DNA of 64,000 bases from positions 62,001 to 126,000 of the forward strand of contig JBDWAL010000010.1 in assembly GCA_039978895.1 (NCBI GenBank), written 5' to 3'. Position 1 is the first letter of the stretch. The number at the start of each line of letters is the position of its first letter. This document shows, in pieces, positions 34,469 to 44,632 of the stretch. Under the pieces are notes generated by a model. That model saw only the letters and a list, made by a program, of their open reading frames with translations, had not been told where the DNA came from and did no database searches. Source of the DNA: Aliishimia sp039978895. Lineage in GTDB: Bacteria; Pseudomonadota; Alphaproteobacteria; Rhodobacterales; Rhodobacteraceae. The position numbers and the translations under genes are program-made.

Positions 34469-35134
34469 TTAAAAATCCAGATCAGCATAATGGGCCGGTG
34501 GCGCTTGGCCGGGGACTTGGTCAGCAAGAATAGATCGGAACGCGGGCCGCGACTTGATCTTAGCGTACCAATCCTTGACCACATCGCTGCGGTTCCAATC
34601 CACATCAGACGTATAATCCAGCGACGAGAAATGTGCGGCGGCTGCAAAGTCCGCCAGTGTCATCACATCACCGGCCAGCCAGCGACGGTGATCCAAGAGC
34701 CACGCCATATAATCCAAGTGGTATTTGATCGCCTTCGCGCCCGCCTTCACATTCTTGGAGTCCGGGTAACCTTGTTTCATAACTTTCTTGTTCACACGTT
34801 CATACAGCAGCTTGGACGTCACGTCGGCGTGGAACTTGTCATCAAACCAGCTGACCAATCTCCGAACTTCCAATCGCTGTACTGTGTCTTTGGGCAGCAA
34901 GGATGGTTCTGGTCGGGTTTCTTCGATGTATTCGCAAATCGGCGCGCTTTCAGACATCATGATCCCATCCAAACGCAGCACGGGAACCTTGCCCGCCGGG
35001 TTGCGTTTCATGAAATCAGGGTCTTGTTCCCAATAGCGTTCTTCGACCAATTCCACTTCGATCTTCTTTTCCGCCAAAGACAGCCGAACTTTGCGACAAA
35101 ACGGGGATAGGGGAACGTGGTAGAGCTTGGCCAT
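34469..35134 (-). CDS. Glutathione S-transferase-family protein
   Basis: The protein has 221 residues. The N-terminal thioredoxin-like part (about 1-78) begins L-Y-H-V-P-L-S-P-F-C-R-K-V-R with a Ser and a Cys at the catalytic region, and contains G-K-V-P-V-L and E-S-A-P-I-C-E-Y-I, the glutathione-binding segment. The helical C-terminal domain follows. The substrate is unknown. ATG 35134 is preferred over an upstream TTG. It sits between mtgA (upstream, 52 bases) and queG on the same strand. Confidence 0.85.
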   Translation of the reverse strand: MAKLYHVPLSPFCRKVRLSLAEKKIEVELVEERYWEQDPDFMKRNPAGKVPVLRLDGIMMSESAPICEYIEETRPEPSLLPKDTVQRLEVRRLVSWFDDKFHADVTSKLLYERVNKKVMKQGYPDSKNVKAGAKAIKYHLDYMAWLLDHRRWLAGDVMTLADFAAAAHFSSLDYTSDVDWNRSDVVKDWYAKIKSRPAFRSILADQVPGQAPPAHYADLDF

Positions 35135-35186
35135 GTAAACACTCAAATATTGCGTGCATCTTCAATGCAACGCGCAGCCAAGATAA

Positions 35187-35927
35187 TCAATCCTCGAAGC
35201 ACGCCGCACGGCCATCCGTGCGGATCGTAGCTGCCCCATCGCGGATCGAAGCCGACCGTTTTCGCACAAAATTCGACGGTTTTGACGCTGATCGTGTCTT
35301 TGGAGACGGTAAAATTGCCGCTAAGCGCGCGGCTTGCAAAGAACTTAATGCTTCCGGCCCGACGCCAAAATAATGTCGCGCAGCCGCTTCGATGCCAAAC
35401 ACCCCCTCATCGAACTCGGCGACGTTCAGATATACTTCAATAATCCGCCGCTTGGTCCAAATTGCTTCCATAACAGGGGTCAAACTGGCCTCAAGCGCTT
35501 TGCGAATGTATGTCCGCCCATGCCAAAGAAACACATTCTTGACCACTTGCTGCGAGATCGTAGACGCCCCACGATTGCTTCCCGCCTCAATAGCATCGCG
35601 GATCGCATCCACATCCAACCCCCAATGCAGGCAAAAGTTGGCGTCTTCTGCCGCCACCACCGACCGGGCCATCACAGGTGCGATTTCTTCAATTGGAACC
35701 CACGATTGGTCCACATCCCCCAACCGTCGCGTTTCGCTAAGAATGTAGAACGTCGTCGGAGGGTTTACCACGCTCCACAGCACGACAAGTGCCAGCATCA
35801 AGACAACGGCGACGGCCAGCACGCGAAAACTCCATCGCAGGAGCCATCGTAACGGCCGGAACTCGCGCTTTGCCTTGGACTTAGACTTGGCTTTTTCTTT
35901 GCGTGGTTTGGATTTGGGTTTCGCCAT
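35187..35927 (-). CDS. mtgA: Monofunctional peptidoglycan glycosyltransferase
   Basis: The 246-residue inner-membrane enzyme polymerises lipid II glycan strands. A very basic N-terminus (many Lys and Arg, residues 1-25) precedes one membrane segment (about 33-55). GT51 motifs follow: A-E-D-A-N-F-C-L-H-W-G-L-D with the catalytic Glu, G-A-S-T-I-S-Q-Q-V-V-K-N-V-F-L, and K-R-R-I-I-E-V-Y-L-N-V-A-E. The C-terminus is rich in Ser and Arg. It follows gltB on the same strand after 68 bases; a stem-loop lies between. Confidence 0.92.
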   Translation of the reverse strand: MAKPKSKPRKEKAKSKSKAKREFRPLRWLLRWSFRVLAVAVVLMLALVVLWSVVNPPTTFYILSETRRLGDVDQSWVPIEEIAPVMARSVVAAEDANFCLHWGLDVDAIRDAIEAGSNRGASTISQQVVKNVFLWHGRTYIRKALEASLTPVMEAIWTKRRIIEVYLNVAEFDEGVFGIEAAARHYFGVGPEALSSLQAARLAAILPSPKTRSASKPSNFVRKRSASIRDGAATIRTDGRAACFED

Positions 35928-35963
35928 GGGTCAGATATAAGCCAGCGTCCCGTGAAAGTGGTA

Positions 35964-35984
35964 GGGTGGGTTTTAAACCCACCC
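35964..35984. terminator. Stem-loop after gltB
   Basis: GGGTGGGTTT (35964-35973) and AAACCCACCC (35975-35984) form a near-perfect palindrome 12 bases after the gltB stop. The T-tract is within the stem, so termination is likely but not certain. Confidence 0.5.
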
Positions 35985-35995
35985 CAAGACTGTGA

Positions 35996-38900
35996 CTATT
36001 CCGCCGGAACCGCTGTATGTCCAAGCTCAAGTGGTGCCGGTAGTTTGTTCAGCATTTCCTTAGGGCACACTTGAATAAAGTTGCCTTGCTCAAGATCCCA
36101 ATGTTGTAGAATGTCAGCGACCTTGACCGACCCTGTTTCTTCCAGGTGCCGCTCTAACAGACTTTCCAACTGCGAGTGCCAATACGGGTGGCTCACACGA
36201 CTGGTCACAAGCGTTTCCATGTTCATTAACTCAGCCGAAGTCCCGTTTGGATCATAAAGATACGCCATACCGCCCGTCATGCCAGCACCAAAGTTGGCGC
36301 CGATCCCACCGACGATCACAGCAACGCCACCGGTCATGTATTCACACCCGTTGGAGCCACACCCTTCGATCACAGACGTTGCACCAGAGTTGCGAACGGC
36401 GAACCTTTCTCCGGCGCGACCTGCTGCAAATAGATACCCATCAGTCGCGCCATAAAGCACAGTGTTGCCGATGATAGTATTGTCCGCAGCCACAATTGGC
36501 GACGCCATTGGCGGACGCACGACAATCGTTGCCCCAGACAATCCCTTGCCAACGTAGTCGTTTGCATCACCAGAGACTTCGATCTTGAGACCCGGCGCCC
36601 CAAACGCACCAAGCGATTGCCCAGCACTTCCGGTCAACTTCACCGTCAAATGGTCAGGCTGCAAAGAGTTCCGCATCTTGAAACGCTTCACGATATGGCT
36701 TGAGACACGCGTGCCAACTGTTCGATGCGTATTCTGAACAGCATAGGACAGTTGCATTTTTTCGCCGTCTTCAAGGAAGCGGCGTGCGTCCTTCACGATC
36801 TCTGCATCTAGTGTGTCTGGCACCGGATTGCGTGGCTTGTTGCGGTCATAAACAATTTCATGCGCACCATCCACGGTGATCAAAAGCGGGTTCAGATCAA
36901 GGTCATCCAAATGCGCAGACCCGCGCGAAACTTGGCTAAGCAAGTCAGCCCGTCCGATCACATCATCCAAAGACCTAGCCCCAATGGACGCCAAAATCTC
37001 ACGAACCTCAGTTGCATAGAAGGTGATCAGGTTGACGACCTTGTCCGCATTGCCTGTGAACTTTGCTCGCAAATCATCGTCCTGGGTACACACACCCACA
37101 GGGCATGTGTTTGACTGGCACTGACGTACCATGATGCAGCCCATTGCGATCAGCGCCGCAGTACCGATGCCATATTCTTCGGCCCCCATCATCGCAGCCA
37201 TGACGATATCTCGCCCGGTGCGCAAACCACCATCGGTGCGCAGCGTCACGCGGTCCCGCAGGTGGTTCATAGCAAGCACTTGGTGCGCTTCCGTCAAACC
37301 CATTTCCCAAGGCAATCCTGCGTATTTGATCGAAGTCGCAGGTGATGCCCCGGTTCCACCATTATGCCCTGAAATCAGGATAACATCGGCCTTTGCTTTC
37401 GCCACACCAGCCGCAATTGTGCCAACACCGCTGGACGCAACAAGCTTCACGGTCACCTTACAACGCGGGTTGATCTGTTTGAGATCATAAATCAGTTGCG
37501 CAAGGTCTTCGATCGAATAGATGTCGTGATGCGGCGGTGGCGAGATCAACATCACCCCTGGAGTCGAATGGCGCAAACGTGCGATTAGATCGGTGACTTT
37601 CATCCCCGGCAATTGCCCGCCTTCACCAGGTTTTGCCCCTTGCGCAACTTTGATCTCTAGTTCTTCGCACTGGTTCAGATACTCGGCTGTCACACCAAAG
37701 CGTCCCGAGGCCACCTGTTTGATCTTCGCGCTCGGATTGTCCCCATTTGGTTCAGGCACAAAATGCGCTGGATCTTCCCCACCCTCGCCACTGTCAGACT
37801 TGGCGCCGATCCGGTTCATCGCGACGTTTAACGTCTTGTGCGCTTCAGGGCTCAACGCGCCCAAGGACATACCCGGCGTTACAAAGCGCTTGCGGATAGA
37901 GGTGATGCTTTCGACCTCTTCCAAAGGAATTGCTTTGCCCATTGGTTTGATATCCAGCAAATCCCGCAAATGGATTGGCGGATTGCTTTGCATCTTCTTG
38001 GAGTATTGTTGCCACATCGCATAGGACGCAGAGTTGCACGCCGTTTGCATCATGTGCATCGATGTCGCTTCCCAGGCATGTGTCTCACCGGATTTGCGCG
38101 ACTTATAAAAACCGCCGATCGGCAATACATCAAGGCCGGAATCCCAACCGTTTGCATGCACGGCTACGGCCTTGGATTGCAAACCGCTGATGCCAATTCC
38201 GGAAATACGCGACGTCATACCGGGGAAGAATTCTGCACACATTGCGCGGCTCAACCCGACAGCTTCAAAGTTTAACCCACCGCGATACGAAGAAATCACG
38301 CTGATCCCCATCTTGGCCATGATCTTCAACAGACCTTGGTCGATGGCATTGCGGTAACGGGACACAGCTTCGGTCAAGGTCCCCTCTAGAAGGCCTCGTC
38401 CGATCCGGTCGGCCAGTGAATCCTCTGCCAAGTAGGCATTGACGATTGTGGCACCGCACCCAATCAACACCGCAAAGTAATGCGGGTCGATACATTCAGC
38501 ACTGCGCACCGACAACGAACAGAACGTCCGCAACCCTTTGCGTGTCAAATGCGAATGAACAGCGCTGGTCGCTAGGATCATTGGCATCGCGACCTTACCC
38601 GGTCCGCTATGTTGATCCGTCAAAACGATGTGTCCCGCGCCTGAACGCACGGCGTCTTCCGCTTCATCCCGGATGCGTGCCAAACCAGCATTCAAGGCGC
38701 CGTCTCCGGCCTCAAAAGTGCAGTCGATTTCAGTCAAAGCAGCGTTGAAGTGCTTTTTGACCTCGTCAAAGCGAGAATTCCCAACGAACGGTGAATCCAG
38801 TACCAGAATTTCGGTCTGCGACGAATCCTGATCCAGCACGTTCTTTAGGTTTCCGAAACGTGTCTTTAGGCTCATCACCCGGAATTCGCGCAAGCTGTCG

Positions 38901-40528
38901 ATTGGTGGGTTGGTAACTTGCGAAAAGTTCTGGCGGAAGAAGTGGCTCAACGGGCGGTATTGCTTGGATAGAACCGCGCTTGGCGTGTCGTCGCCCATAG
39001 ATGCCAGCGATTCTTTTGCATCCTCAGCCATAGGCGCAAGGATTTGCTCAAGTTCTTCAATCGAATATCCAGCAGCGATCTGGCGTTTGCGCAGCTCAGC
39101 ACCTTCAAACAGCGGGTTTTCAGTCACGTCTGCCAAGGCTTCGTCCAGCTCAACGATTTTTCCGACCCATTCGCTAAAGGGTTGCGACGCGGCCAGCTTA
39201 TCTTTGATTTCAGTGTCGTGGAACAGTTTACCGTCTTGCATATCGACGGCCAGAATTTGTCCCGGACCCAACGCGCCTTTTTCAATCACATTGGCTTCGT
39301 TCATGGGGACCATGCCTGTCTCAGACCCGGCAATGACCATCCCATCATTTGTCACAACATAGCGCATGGGGCGCAAACCATTGCGATCAAGGCCAGCGCA
39401 CACCCAGCGTCCATCGGTCATAGCCAAGGCGGCTGGACCGTCCCATGGTTCCATCACGGAGTTACAATACGAATACATGTCACGCCATGTTTGCGGCAAC
39501 TCAACCGCTTGCTTGGACCATGATTCAGGCACCAACATTGTCTTCGCCATTGGCGCATCCCGCCCCGCGCGGACAAGCACTTCAAACACTGCGTCCAATG
39601 CAGCGCTGTCCGAAGACCCGCCCGGAACAATCGGCTTGATGTCTTCCGCCCATTCCCCAAATTCACCCGATGCCATGCGGATTTCATGGCTTTTCATCCA
39701 GTTCACATTGCCCTTGAGCGTGTTGATCTCGCCGTTATGGGCCAACATCCGGAAAGGCTGTGCGAGCCACCATTGGGGGAATGTGTTGGTTGAATACCTT
39801 TGGTGATAGATCGCGAACGCGCTTTCGAACCGTTCATCCATAAGGTCTGGATAGAACTCAGCGACTTGTTCGGCCAGCATCATGCCTTTGTAGATGATCG
39901 ATCGGCATGACAATGACGCGACATACAGGTCACCAACCCCGGCGGCACTGGCAGCTTTTTCGATGCGACGACGGATCACATAGAGTTCCCGTTCGAACTC
40001 TTCTTCGTTGATCCCCTTGGCATTCATGATCAAAATTTGTTCGATCTCAGGCCGGGTTGCATTGGCTTTGTCACCCAGACAAGCAATGTTCACAGGCACG
40101 TGCCGCCATCCGTAGATGTAATGCCCCATGCGCAACACTTCGGATTCAACGATTGTCCGGCAAGTTTCCTGTGCACCAAAGTCAGTACGCGGTAAGAACA
40201 CTTGCCCGACCGCAATCAACTTGGTTTTGTCGGGTGTGTGTCCGGTGCGTTCGATTTGATCATAAAAGAATGGTGCTGGAATCTGCACATGAATGCCCGC
40301 ACCATCACCGGTTTTGCCGTCAGCATCGACAGCCCCACGGTGCCAAATCGCCTTCAAAGCTGCGATCCCGTTTTCCACAACAGCCCGCGTCGCTTTACCA
40401 TCGATGTTTACAACAAGACCAACACCGCAGGACGAGTGCTCTTCGCCTTCGTCATAAAGCCCATGCTCATGCATATAAGCGCGCTTGGCGGTTTCGGACT
40501 TTACCCATGCGTCATCATATTTGGTCAT
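35996..40528 (-). CDS. gltB: Glutamate synthase (NADPH) large subunit
   Basis: This protein of 1510 residues moves the amide of glutamine to 2-oxoglutarate. The Ntn-type amidotransferase domain starts at C34 (H-S-S-C-G-V-G) after a 33-residue propeptide. The central domain and the FMN barrel follow, with G-A-K-P-G-E-G-G-Q-L-P-G. The 3Fe-4S ligands fall in C-I-M-V-R-Q-C-Q-S-N-T-C-P-V-G-V-C. The C-terminal GXGXG domain closes it. The ATG at 40528 has AGGAGAG upstream. A GFA-family gene separates it from gltD. Confidence 0.96.
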   Translation of the reverse strand: MTKYDDAWVKSETAKRAYMHEHGLYDEGEEHSSCGVGLVVNIDGKATRAVVENGIAALKAIWHRGAVDADGKTGDGAGIHVQIPAPFFYDQIERTGHTPDKTKLIAVGQVFLPRTDFGAQETCRTIVESEVLRMGHYIYGWRHVPVNIACLGDKANATRPEIEQILIMNAKGINEEEFERELYVIRRRIEKAASAAGVGDLYVASLSCRSIIYKGMMLAEQVAEFYPDLMDERFESAFAIYHQRYSTNTFPQWWLAQPFRMLAHNGEINTLKGNVNWMKSHEIRMASGEFGEWAEDIKPIVPGGSSDSAALDAVFEVLVRAGRDAPMAKTMLVPESWSKQAVELPQTWRDMYSYCNSVMEPWDGPAALAMTDGRWVCAGLDRNGLRPMRYVVTNDGMVIAGSETGMVPMNEANVIEKGALGPGQILAVDMQDGKLFHDTEIKDKLAASQPFSEWVGKIVELDEALADVTENPLFEGAELRKRQIAAGYSIEELEQILAPMAEDAKESLASMGDDTPSAVLSKQYRPLSHFFRQNFSQVTNPPIDSLREFRVMSLKTRFGNLKNVLDQDSSQTEILVLDSPFVGNSRFDEVKKHFNAALTEIDCTFEAGDGALNAGLARIRDEAEDAVRSGAGHIVLTDQHSGPGKVAMPMILATSAVHSHLTRKGLRTFCSLSVRSAECIDPHYFAVLIGCGATIVNAYLAEDSLADRIGRGLLEGTLTEAVSRYRNAIDQGLLKIMAKMGISVISSYRGGLNFEAVGLSRAMCAEFFPGMTSRISGIGISGLQSKAVAVHANGWDSGLDVLPIGGFYKSRKSGETHAWEATSMHMMQTACNSASYAMWQQYSKKMQSNPPIHLRDLLDIKPMGKAIPLEEVESITSIRKRFVTPGMSLGALSPEAHKTLNVAMNRIGAKSDSGEGGEDPAHFVPEPNGDNPSAKIKQVASGRFGVTAEYLNQCEELEIKVAQGAKPGEGGQLPGMKVTDLIARLRHSTPGVMLISPPPHHDIYSIEDLAQLIYDLKQINPRCKVTVKLVASSGVGTIAAGVAKAKADVILISGHNGGTGASPATSIKYAGLPWEMGLTEAHQVLAMNHLRDRVTLRTDGGLRTGRDIVMAAMMGAEEYGIGTAALIAMGCIMVRQCQSNTCPVGVCTQDDDLRAKFTGNADKVVNLITFYATEVREILASIGARSLDDVIGRADLLSQVSRGSAHLDDLDLNPLLITVDGAHEIVYDRNKPRNPVPDTLDAEIVKDARRFLEDGEKMQLSYAVQNTHRTVGTRVSSHIVKRFKMRNSLQPDHLTVKLTGSAGQSLGAFGAPGLKIEVSGDANDYVGKGLSGATIVVRPPMASPIVAADNTIIGNTVLYGATDGYLFAAGRAGERFAVRNSGATSVIEGCGSNGCEYMTGGVAVIVGGIGANFGAGMTGGMAYLYDPNGTSAELMNMETLVTSRVSHPYWHSQLESLLERHLEETGSVKVADILQHWDLEQGNFIQVCPKEMLNKLPAPLELGHTAVPAE

Positions 40529-40618
40529 CGGGTCTCTCCTTCGTAGGACATAAAGTCGTGCGTAACGTGTTTCGTTTCTGCGCCTAGACGGTGCAGATAT
40601 TGTGCATTGGTTCACGCC

Positions 40619-41035
40619 TTAAGGTGCGAACAACGCGATTGTTTCGGTGGTGGACAGCTTCTTATGATCACCCTTCAACGCATAGCCGCTCGGGCATTTA
40701 TCGCTGAAGAATTCCACGGTCATTTCTGCATCTCCCGCATTGGGGAATAACCCAGCCGATAAGTTCCTGCGCCCATCAGACGTGGTCCCATACCAAAGTG
40801 TCGATCCGCAGATTTTGCAAAATGCGCGCTGTGCCCAGTCAGAAGATTGAAACGTCGCAACAGGACCGCTTACTGCAATCGATTCCTGATCTGTTTCGAT
40901 TGATAAAAACATCGAGGAATTATGCTGACGGCACATGTCGCAATGGCACGCGCGCAACTTTGGCGCTGATGCCGTGGCTTCAACCGTCACAGCGCCACAC
41001 AGGCACTGACCAGACAATTTCTTCACATTCGCCAT
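40619..41035 (-). CDS. GFA/CENP-V-family zinc protein
   Basis: The protein has 138 residues. Zinc ligands fit G-Q-C-L-C-G-A-V, C-H-C-D-M-C-R-Q-H and C-K-I-C-G-S-T-L-W-Y, the layout of glutathione-dependent formaldehyde-activating enzyme relatives. Most members have no known reaction. It lies between gltD (75 bases) and gltB (90 bases) on the same strand, so it may be cotranscribed with glutamate synthase; a link to one-carbon or glutathione metabolism is only a guess. Confidence 0.85.
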   Translation of the reverse strand: MANVKKLSGQCLCGAVTVEATASAPKLRACHCDMCRQHNSSMFLSIETDQESIAVSGPVATFQSSDWAQRAFCKICGSTLWYGTTSDGRRNLSAGLFPNAGDAEMTVEFFSDKCPSGYALKGDHKKLSTTETIALFAP

Positions 41036-41110
41036 GCTTGTGCTCCATTCCTTCGGGAGATCGCCTAATCATGCGACCCTGCTTCAATGTCCCTAACGTG
41101 GTCTACTTGC

Positions 41111-42547
41111 TTACTCGGCCGCCATCGCAGTGTTGGCCCCAAACTGATCAAGGATCGCTTCGGCGCAATCGCGTCCATCGCGTATCGCCCAAACCACCAA
41201 AGAAGCCCCGCGCACGATATCGCCAACGGCATAAACGCCTTCCATTTCGGTTTTACCCGTAGTGAATTGCGCTTTTACTGTGCCCCAACGCGTCACTTCC
41301 AACCCGGGTTGATCCCACATCTTTGGCAGGTCTTCCGGTTCAAAACCAAGTGCTTTGATGACGATGTCGGCTTCTTCAACATAGTCCGCGCCTTCGATCA
41401 CTTCGGGTGCTTGACGGCCTGTTGCATCAGGTGCACCGAGACGCATTTTTTGCACCATCACGCCTGTGACCTTGCCATCTGTTGCGGTGAACCCTTTGGG
41501 CGCACTCAACCACTCAAAGATAACACCTTCTTCTTCTGCGTTCTGAACTTCTCGTTGTGACCCGGGCATATTGGCACGGTCCCGCCGATAGAGGCATTTG
41601 ACCGAGGTCGCACCTTGGCGAATAGAGGTCCGCACGCAATCCATTGCTGTGTCCCCCCCACCAATCACGACAACTCGTTTGCCTTCAGCGTTCATTTCAC
41701 CACTTTCGAACTCGGGCACATCATCGCCAAAGCTCTTCCGGTTAGACACTGTCAGGAAGTCGATTGCCTTCAAAACACCATCAGACACCGCGTTGGGCAT
41801 CTGTAATTCACGCGATTTGTAGACGCCGGTGGCAACGATCACAGCGTCATGTTCGGCATGGATGGTCGCAAACGTGTCTGCGTCCACATCTACGCCCAGC
41901 TCAAAATGTACTCCGCCTTGCTCAAGCTGCTCATTGCGGCGCATGACAATATCTTTTTCCAGCTTGAAGCCCGGAATACCGTACGTCAGCAAGCCGCCCG
42001 CGCGATCGTAACGATCATAGACAGTCACTTGCACACCAGCACGGCGCAACACATCAGCAGCGGCAAGACCGCCGGGGCCGGCGCCAATTATTCCCACTGA
42101 CTCGCTGCGTTCTTGCACGGGCTTCACAGGTATAACCCAACCTTCGTCCCATGCGGTGTCGGTAATATATTTCTCTACCGCTCCGATGGTTACTGTGCCA
42201 TGGCCAGATTGTTCGATCACACAATTGCCTTCGCAAAGGCGGTCTTGCGGGCATATCCGTCCACAAATTTCCGGAAAGGTGTTTGTAGCTTGGCTGACTT
42301 CATAAGCTTCGCGCAAACGGCCTTCTGCGGTGAGCTTAAGCCAATCGGGGATGTTGTTGTGTAATGGGCAGTGCGTTTGGCAATAGGGCACGCCACATTG
42401 ACTGCATCGCGATGCCTGCTCTGCAGCTTTGGTTTTTGCATATTCCGCATAGATTTCTTGAAAATCTTCTTTGCGCACTTCTGCTTCACGTTTTGTTGGC
42501 ATGTCCCGCTGAACAGAGACAAACTTGAGCATTGGATTATCGGCCAT
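41111..42547 (-). CDS. gltD: Glutamate synthase small subunit
   Basis: The 478-residue FAD/iron-sulfur protein passes electrons from NADPH to GltB. The N-terminal Cys-rich part shows C-S-Q-C-G-V-P-Y-C-Q-T-H-C-P and C-G-R-I-C-P-Q-D-R-L-C-E-G-N-C for 4Fe-4S clusters. G-I-I-G-A-G-P-G-G-L-A-A-A-D binds FAD and V-V-I-G-G-G-D-T-A-M-D binds NADPH. ATG 42547 has GAAGGA upstream, while the frame also offers a GTG one codon earlier. It is the first gene of gltD-GFA-gltB and diverges from uppP across 210 bases. Confidence 0.96.
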   Translation of the reverse strand: MADNPMLKFVSVQRDMPTKREAEVRKEDFQEIYAEYAKTKAAEQASRCSQCGVPYCQTHCPLHNNIPDWLKLTAEGRLREAYEVSQATNTFPEICGRICPQDRLCEGNCVIEQSGHGTVTIGAVEKYITDTAWDEGWVIPVKPVQERSESVGIIGAGPGGLAAADVLRRAGVQVTVYDRYDRAGGLLTYGIPGFKLEKDIVMRRNEQLEQGGVHFELGVDVDADTFATIHAEHDAVIVATGVYKSRELQMPNAVSDGVLKAIDFLTVSNRKSFGDDVPEFESGEMNAEGKRVVVIGGGDTAMDCVRTSIRQGATSVKCLYRRDRANMPGSQREVQNAEEEGVIFEWLSAPKGFTATDGKVTGVMVQKMRLGAPDATGRQAPEVIEGADYVEEADIVIKALGFEPEDLPKMWDQPGLEVTRWGTVKAQFTTGKTEMEGVYAVGDIVRGASLVVWAIRDGRDCAEAILDQFGANTAMAAE

Positions 42548-42757
42548 CACACATCCTTCCGTCAGAACGCCCTGCTAATGCACTTGATTGGATAATAAAA
42601 GTCATAAAGACTGACCTAAATAAGATTTTTTCTTCACCTTAACGCAGCGCTAACGACGAAAAAGCGAACTTTTAGGTCCGATTCGGATTTAAATGACGAA
42701 TTCCATATTTGCACCGCATAGTCTACACGACCTGAAACCGCCTAGAATTGATGCCCC

Positions 42758-43561
42758 ATGACCTTGTTTCACCTGTTTCTTCTCGCCGTAATTCAAGGCG
42801 TTACTGAATTTTTGCCTGTCTCATCTTCAGGGCATTTGATCCTTTTACCGGGCCTAACTGGCATGCAGGATCAAGGGCTTGCGTTAGATGTCGCCGTGCA
42901 TGTCGGCACTTTGTTTGCTGTCGTTGCCTATTTCTGGCAGGACGTTAAGGCAGCACTGTTTGGGACGTTCCGCATGCTAACCGGACGAATCGACACGGCT
43001 GGCTCTTTTCTCGCGCTGTGCCTGTTGGTTTCGACCATTCCCGTGATTCTCTTTGGACTTGTTCTGCACGTCACAGGATTGTCCGTTGGCATGCGATCGA
43101 TTGCTGTGATCGGGTGGACCATGTTGCTCTTTGGTTTGGTTCTATATTGGGCCGACAAAACTGGCTTAGCGGACCGAACATCAGACACATGGACGCTAAA
43201 ACACGCGGTCATAATGGGACTGGCTCAAGCCTTTGCCTTGATCCCAGGAACATCGCGTTCTGGCATCACCATAACGGCTGCGCGTAAATTGGGTTATGAC
43301 CGAGAAGGCTCTGCGAAGCTATCAATGCTTATGTCTATCCCGACCATCCTAGCATCTGGCGTCCTGCTCGCCGGAGACGCGATTGGGACTGCAGACGCTC
43401 AGGTCTTCAAAGACGCAGGTATAGCCGCGATCTTCGCATTCATCGCAGCATTCCTCGCTTTGGCCTTGATGATGCGTTTGCTCAAATCGGTCAGCTTCAC
43501 ACCCTATGTGATCTACCGTATCGTCCTTGGCGCAATTCTATTGGTCTACGCGTATTCTTAA
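42758..43561 (+). CDS. uppP: Undecaprenyl-diphosphatase
   Basis: The 267-residue inner-membrane enzyme recycles undecaprenyl diphosphate to the monophosphate for cell-wall synthesis. Both signatures are intact: E-F-L-P-V-S-S-S-G-H-L-I-L near the N-terminus and P-G-T-S-R-S-G-I-T-I further on. About seven to eight membrane segments can be counted. It is convergent with the NDUFA9-like gene, their ends overlapping by 4 bases. The leader is AT-rich; see the rejected list for a possible CtrA half-match there. Confidence 0.95.
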   Translation: MTLFHLFLLAVIQGVTEFLPVSSSGHLILLPGLTGMQDQGLALDVAVHVGTLFAVVAYFWQDVKAALFGTFRMLTGRIDTAGSFLALCLLVSTIPVILFGLVLHVTGLSVGMRSIAVIGWTMLLFGLVLYWADKTGLADRTSDTWTLKHAVIMGLAQAFALIPGTSRSGITITAARKLGYDREGSAKLSMLMSIPTILASGVLLAGDAIGTADAQVFKDAGIAAIFAFIAAFLALALMMRLLKSVSFTPYVIYRIVLGAILLVYAYS

Positions 43562-44538
43562 ACGCGCAGATTCTTGGCGCTGTCCTTGATGTCATCATAC
43601 TGACCAGACGGACGGAAGCGCCACAGATACTCAGGCAAAACCGCTTCAAGTGAAACAGGTTTGATTCCCAGATCTGCAAACGATTTTTCATCATCCGAAA
43701 CAACATTATCATTCTTCAGATTGCGCACCTGATCTTGTGTAATCTGTGCAGGGATCAAACCCATCGTCACAGCGCTCACGATGTCGGACACGAACCCCAT
43801 GACGTTGGCGACCCCAAATGGAATATTGAGGATCAGCTTACGACGCCTGATCTCGCCCAGCATATCTTGCATTAAGCCCCGGAACGTTTTCACATCTGGC
43901 CCGCCAAGTTCATAAACACCGCCCTCGGCGACACCCGTCACGCCAAGAACTGCAGCATGCGCGACATCATCCACATGCACCGGCTGGAACTTCGTCATAG
44001 CACCCACAACTGGCAAGATCGGCCCAAGCCGAGACAAGTTGGCAAAGCGGTTAAAAAATTGATCTTCCGATCCAAACACAATTGATGGACGCAAGATCAT
44101 CGCATCCGGCATGTTTTCTAAGACAGCTGCTTCACCTTCAGCCTTGCTCCGCGCGTAGTCACTGTCGCTTTCTGCGTCCGCGCCGATAGCCGACACATGA
44201 ACCATTCGCGGCACGCCTTGCTCAGCGGCGATACGCGCGATACGCGCCGCCCCTTCTGACTGAACCGACGCAAACGTGTTCTTCCCATCCTTCGCAAGAA
44301 TACCAACGCAATTCACGACAGCATCCGCACCGTTCATCGCAGCCTTCACAGACGCATCATCACGGATATTGCACAAGACAGGCTCAACCTGTCCAACCAC
44401 ACCATACGGTTTAACAAAAATCGCTTCATTCGGACGACGCACAGCTACGCGCACACGCCAACCCTGTTTGGCCATCCGTCGCGCAATGTACCGTCCCACA
44501 AATCCCGATCCGCCGTAGATGGTGACAAGTTTCGACAT
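43558..44538 (-). CDS. NDUFA9-like NAD(P)-binding protein (complex I-associated, SDR)
   Basis: The 326-residue atypical SDR protein has the Rossmann motif I-Y-G-G-S-G-F-V-G-R-Y-I-A. H-V-S-A-I-G-A and Y-A-R-S-K-A-E-G-E follow where the active-site Tyr and Lys of SDRs lie. R-P-S-I-V-F-G and P-V-H-V-D-D-V-A are typical for the NDUFA9/39-kDa subunit group, which accompanies respiratory complex I in alphaproteobacteria and mitochondria. No nuo genes are near. The gene upstream on the same strand is absent; tRNA-Leu lies beyond. Confidence 0.85.
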   Translation of the reverse strand: MSKLVTIYGGSGFVGRYIARRMAKQGWRVRVAVRRPNEAIFVKPYGVVGQVEPVLCNIRDDASVKAAMNGADAVVNCVGILAKDGKNTFASVQSEGAARIARIAAEQGVPRMVHVSAIGADAESDSDYARSKAEGEAAVLENMPDAMILRPSIVFGSEDQFFNRFANLSRLGPILPVVGAMTKFQPVHVDDVAHAAVLGVTGVAEGGVYELGGPDVKTFRGLMQDMLGEIRRRKLILNIPFGVANVMGFVSDIVSAVTMGLIPAQITQDQVRNLKNDNVVSDDEKSFADLGIKPVSLEAVLPEYLWRFRPSGQYDDIKDSAKNLRV

Positions 44539-44632
44539 GGGAGGCTCCTCAATCTTCTTTAGATTACGCGTTTACCCGCGCGACGCTTTTCGAGCAAGAC
44601 GCCAAATCGCCGCGAAATGAAGTAGAATTTGT

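Noticed and set aside
42639..42653. TTAA-N7-CTAA in the uppP/gltD gap, a possible CtrA site
   Set aside because: One mismatch in an AT-rich region, and no cell-cycle or motility gene is next to it; chance is as likely.
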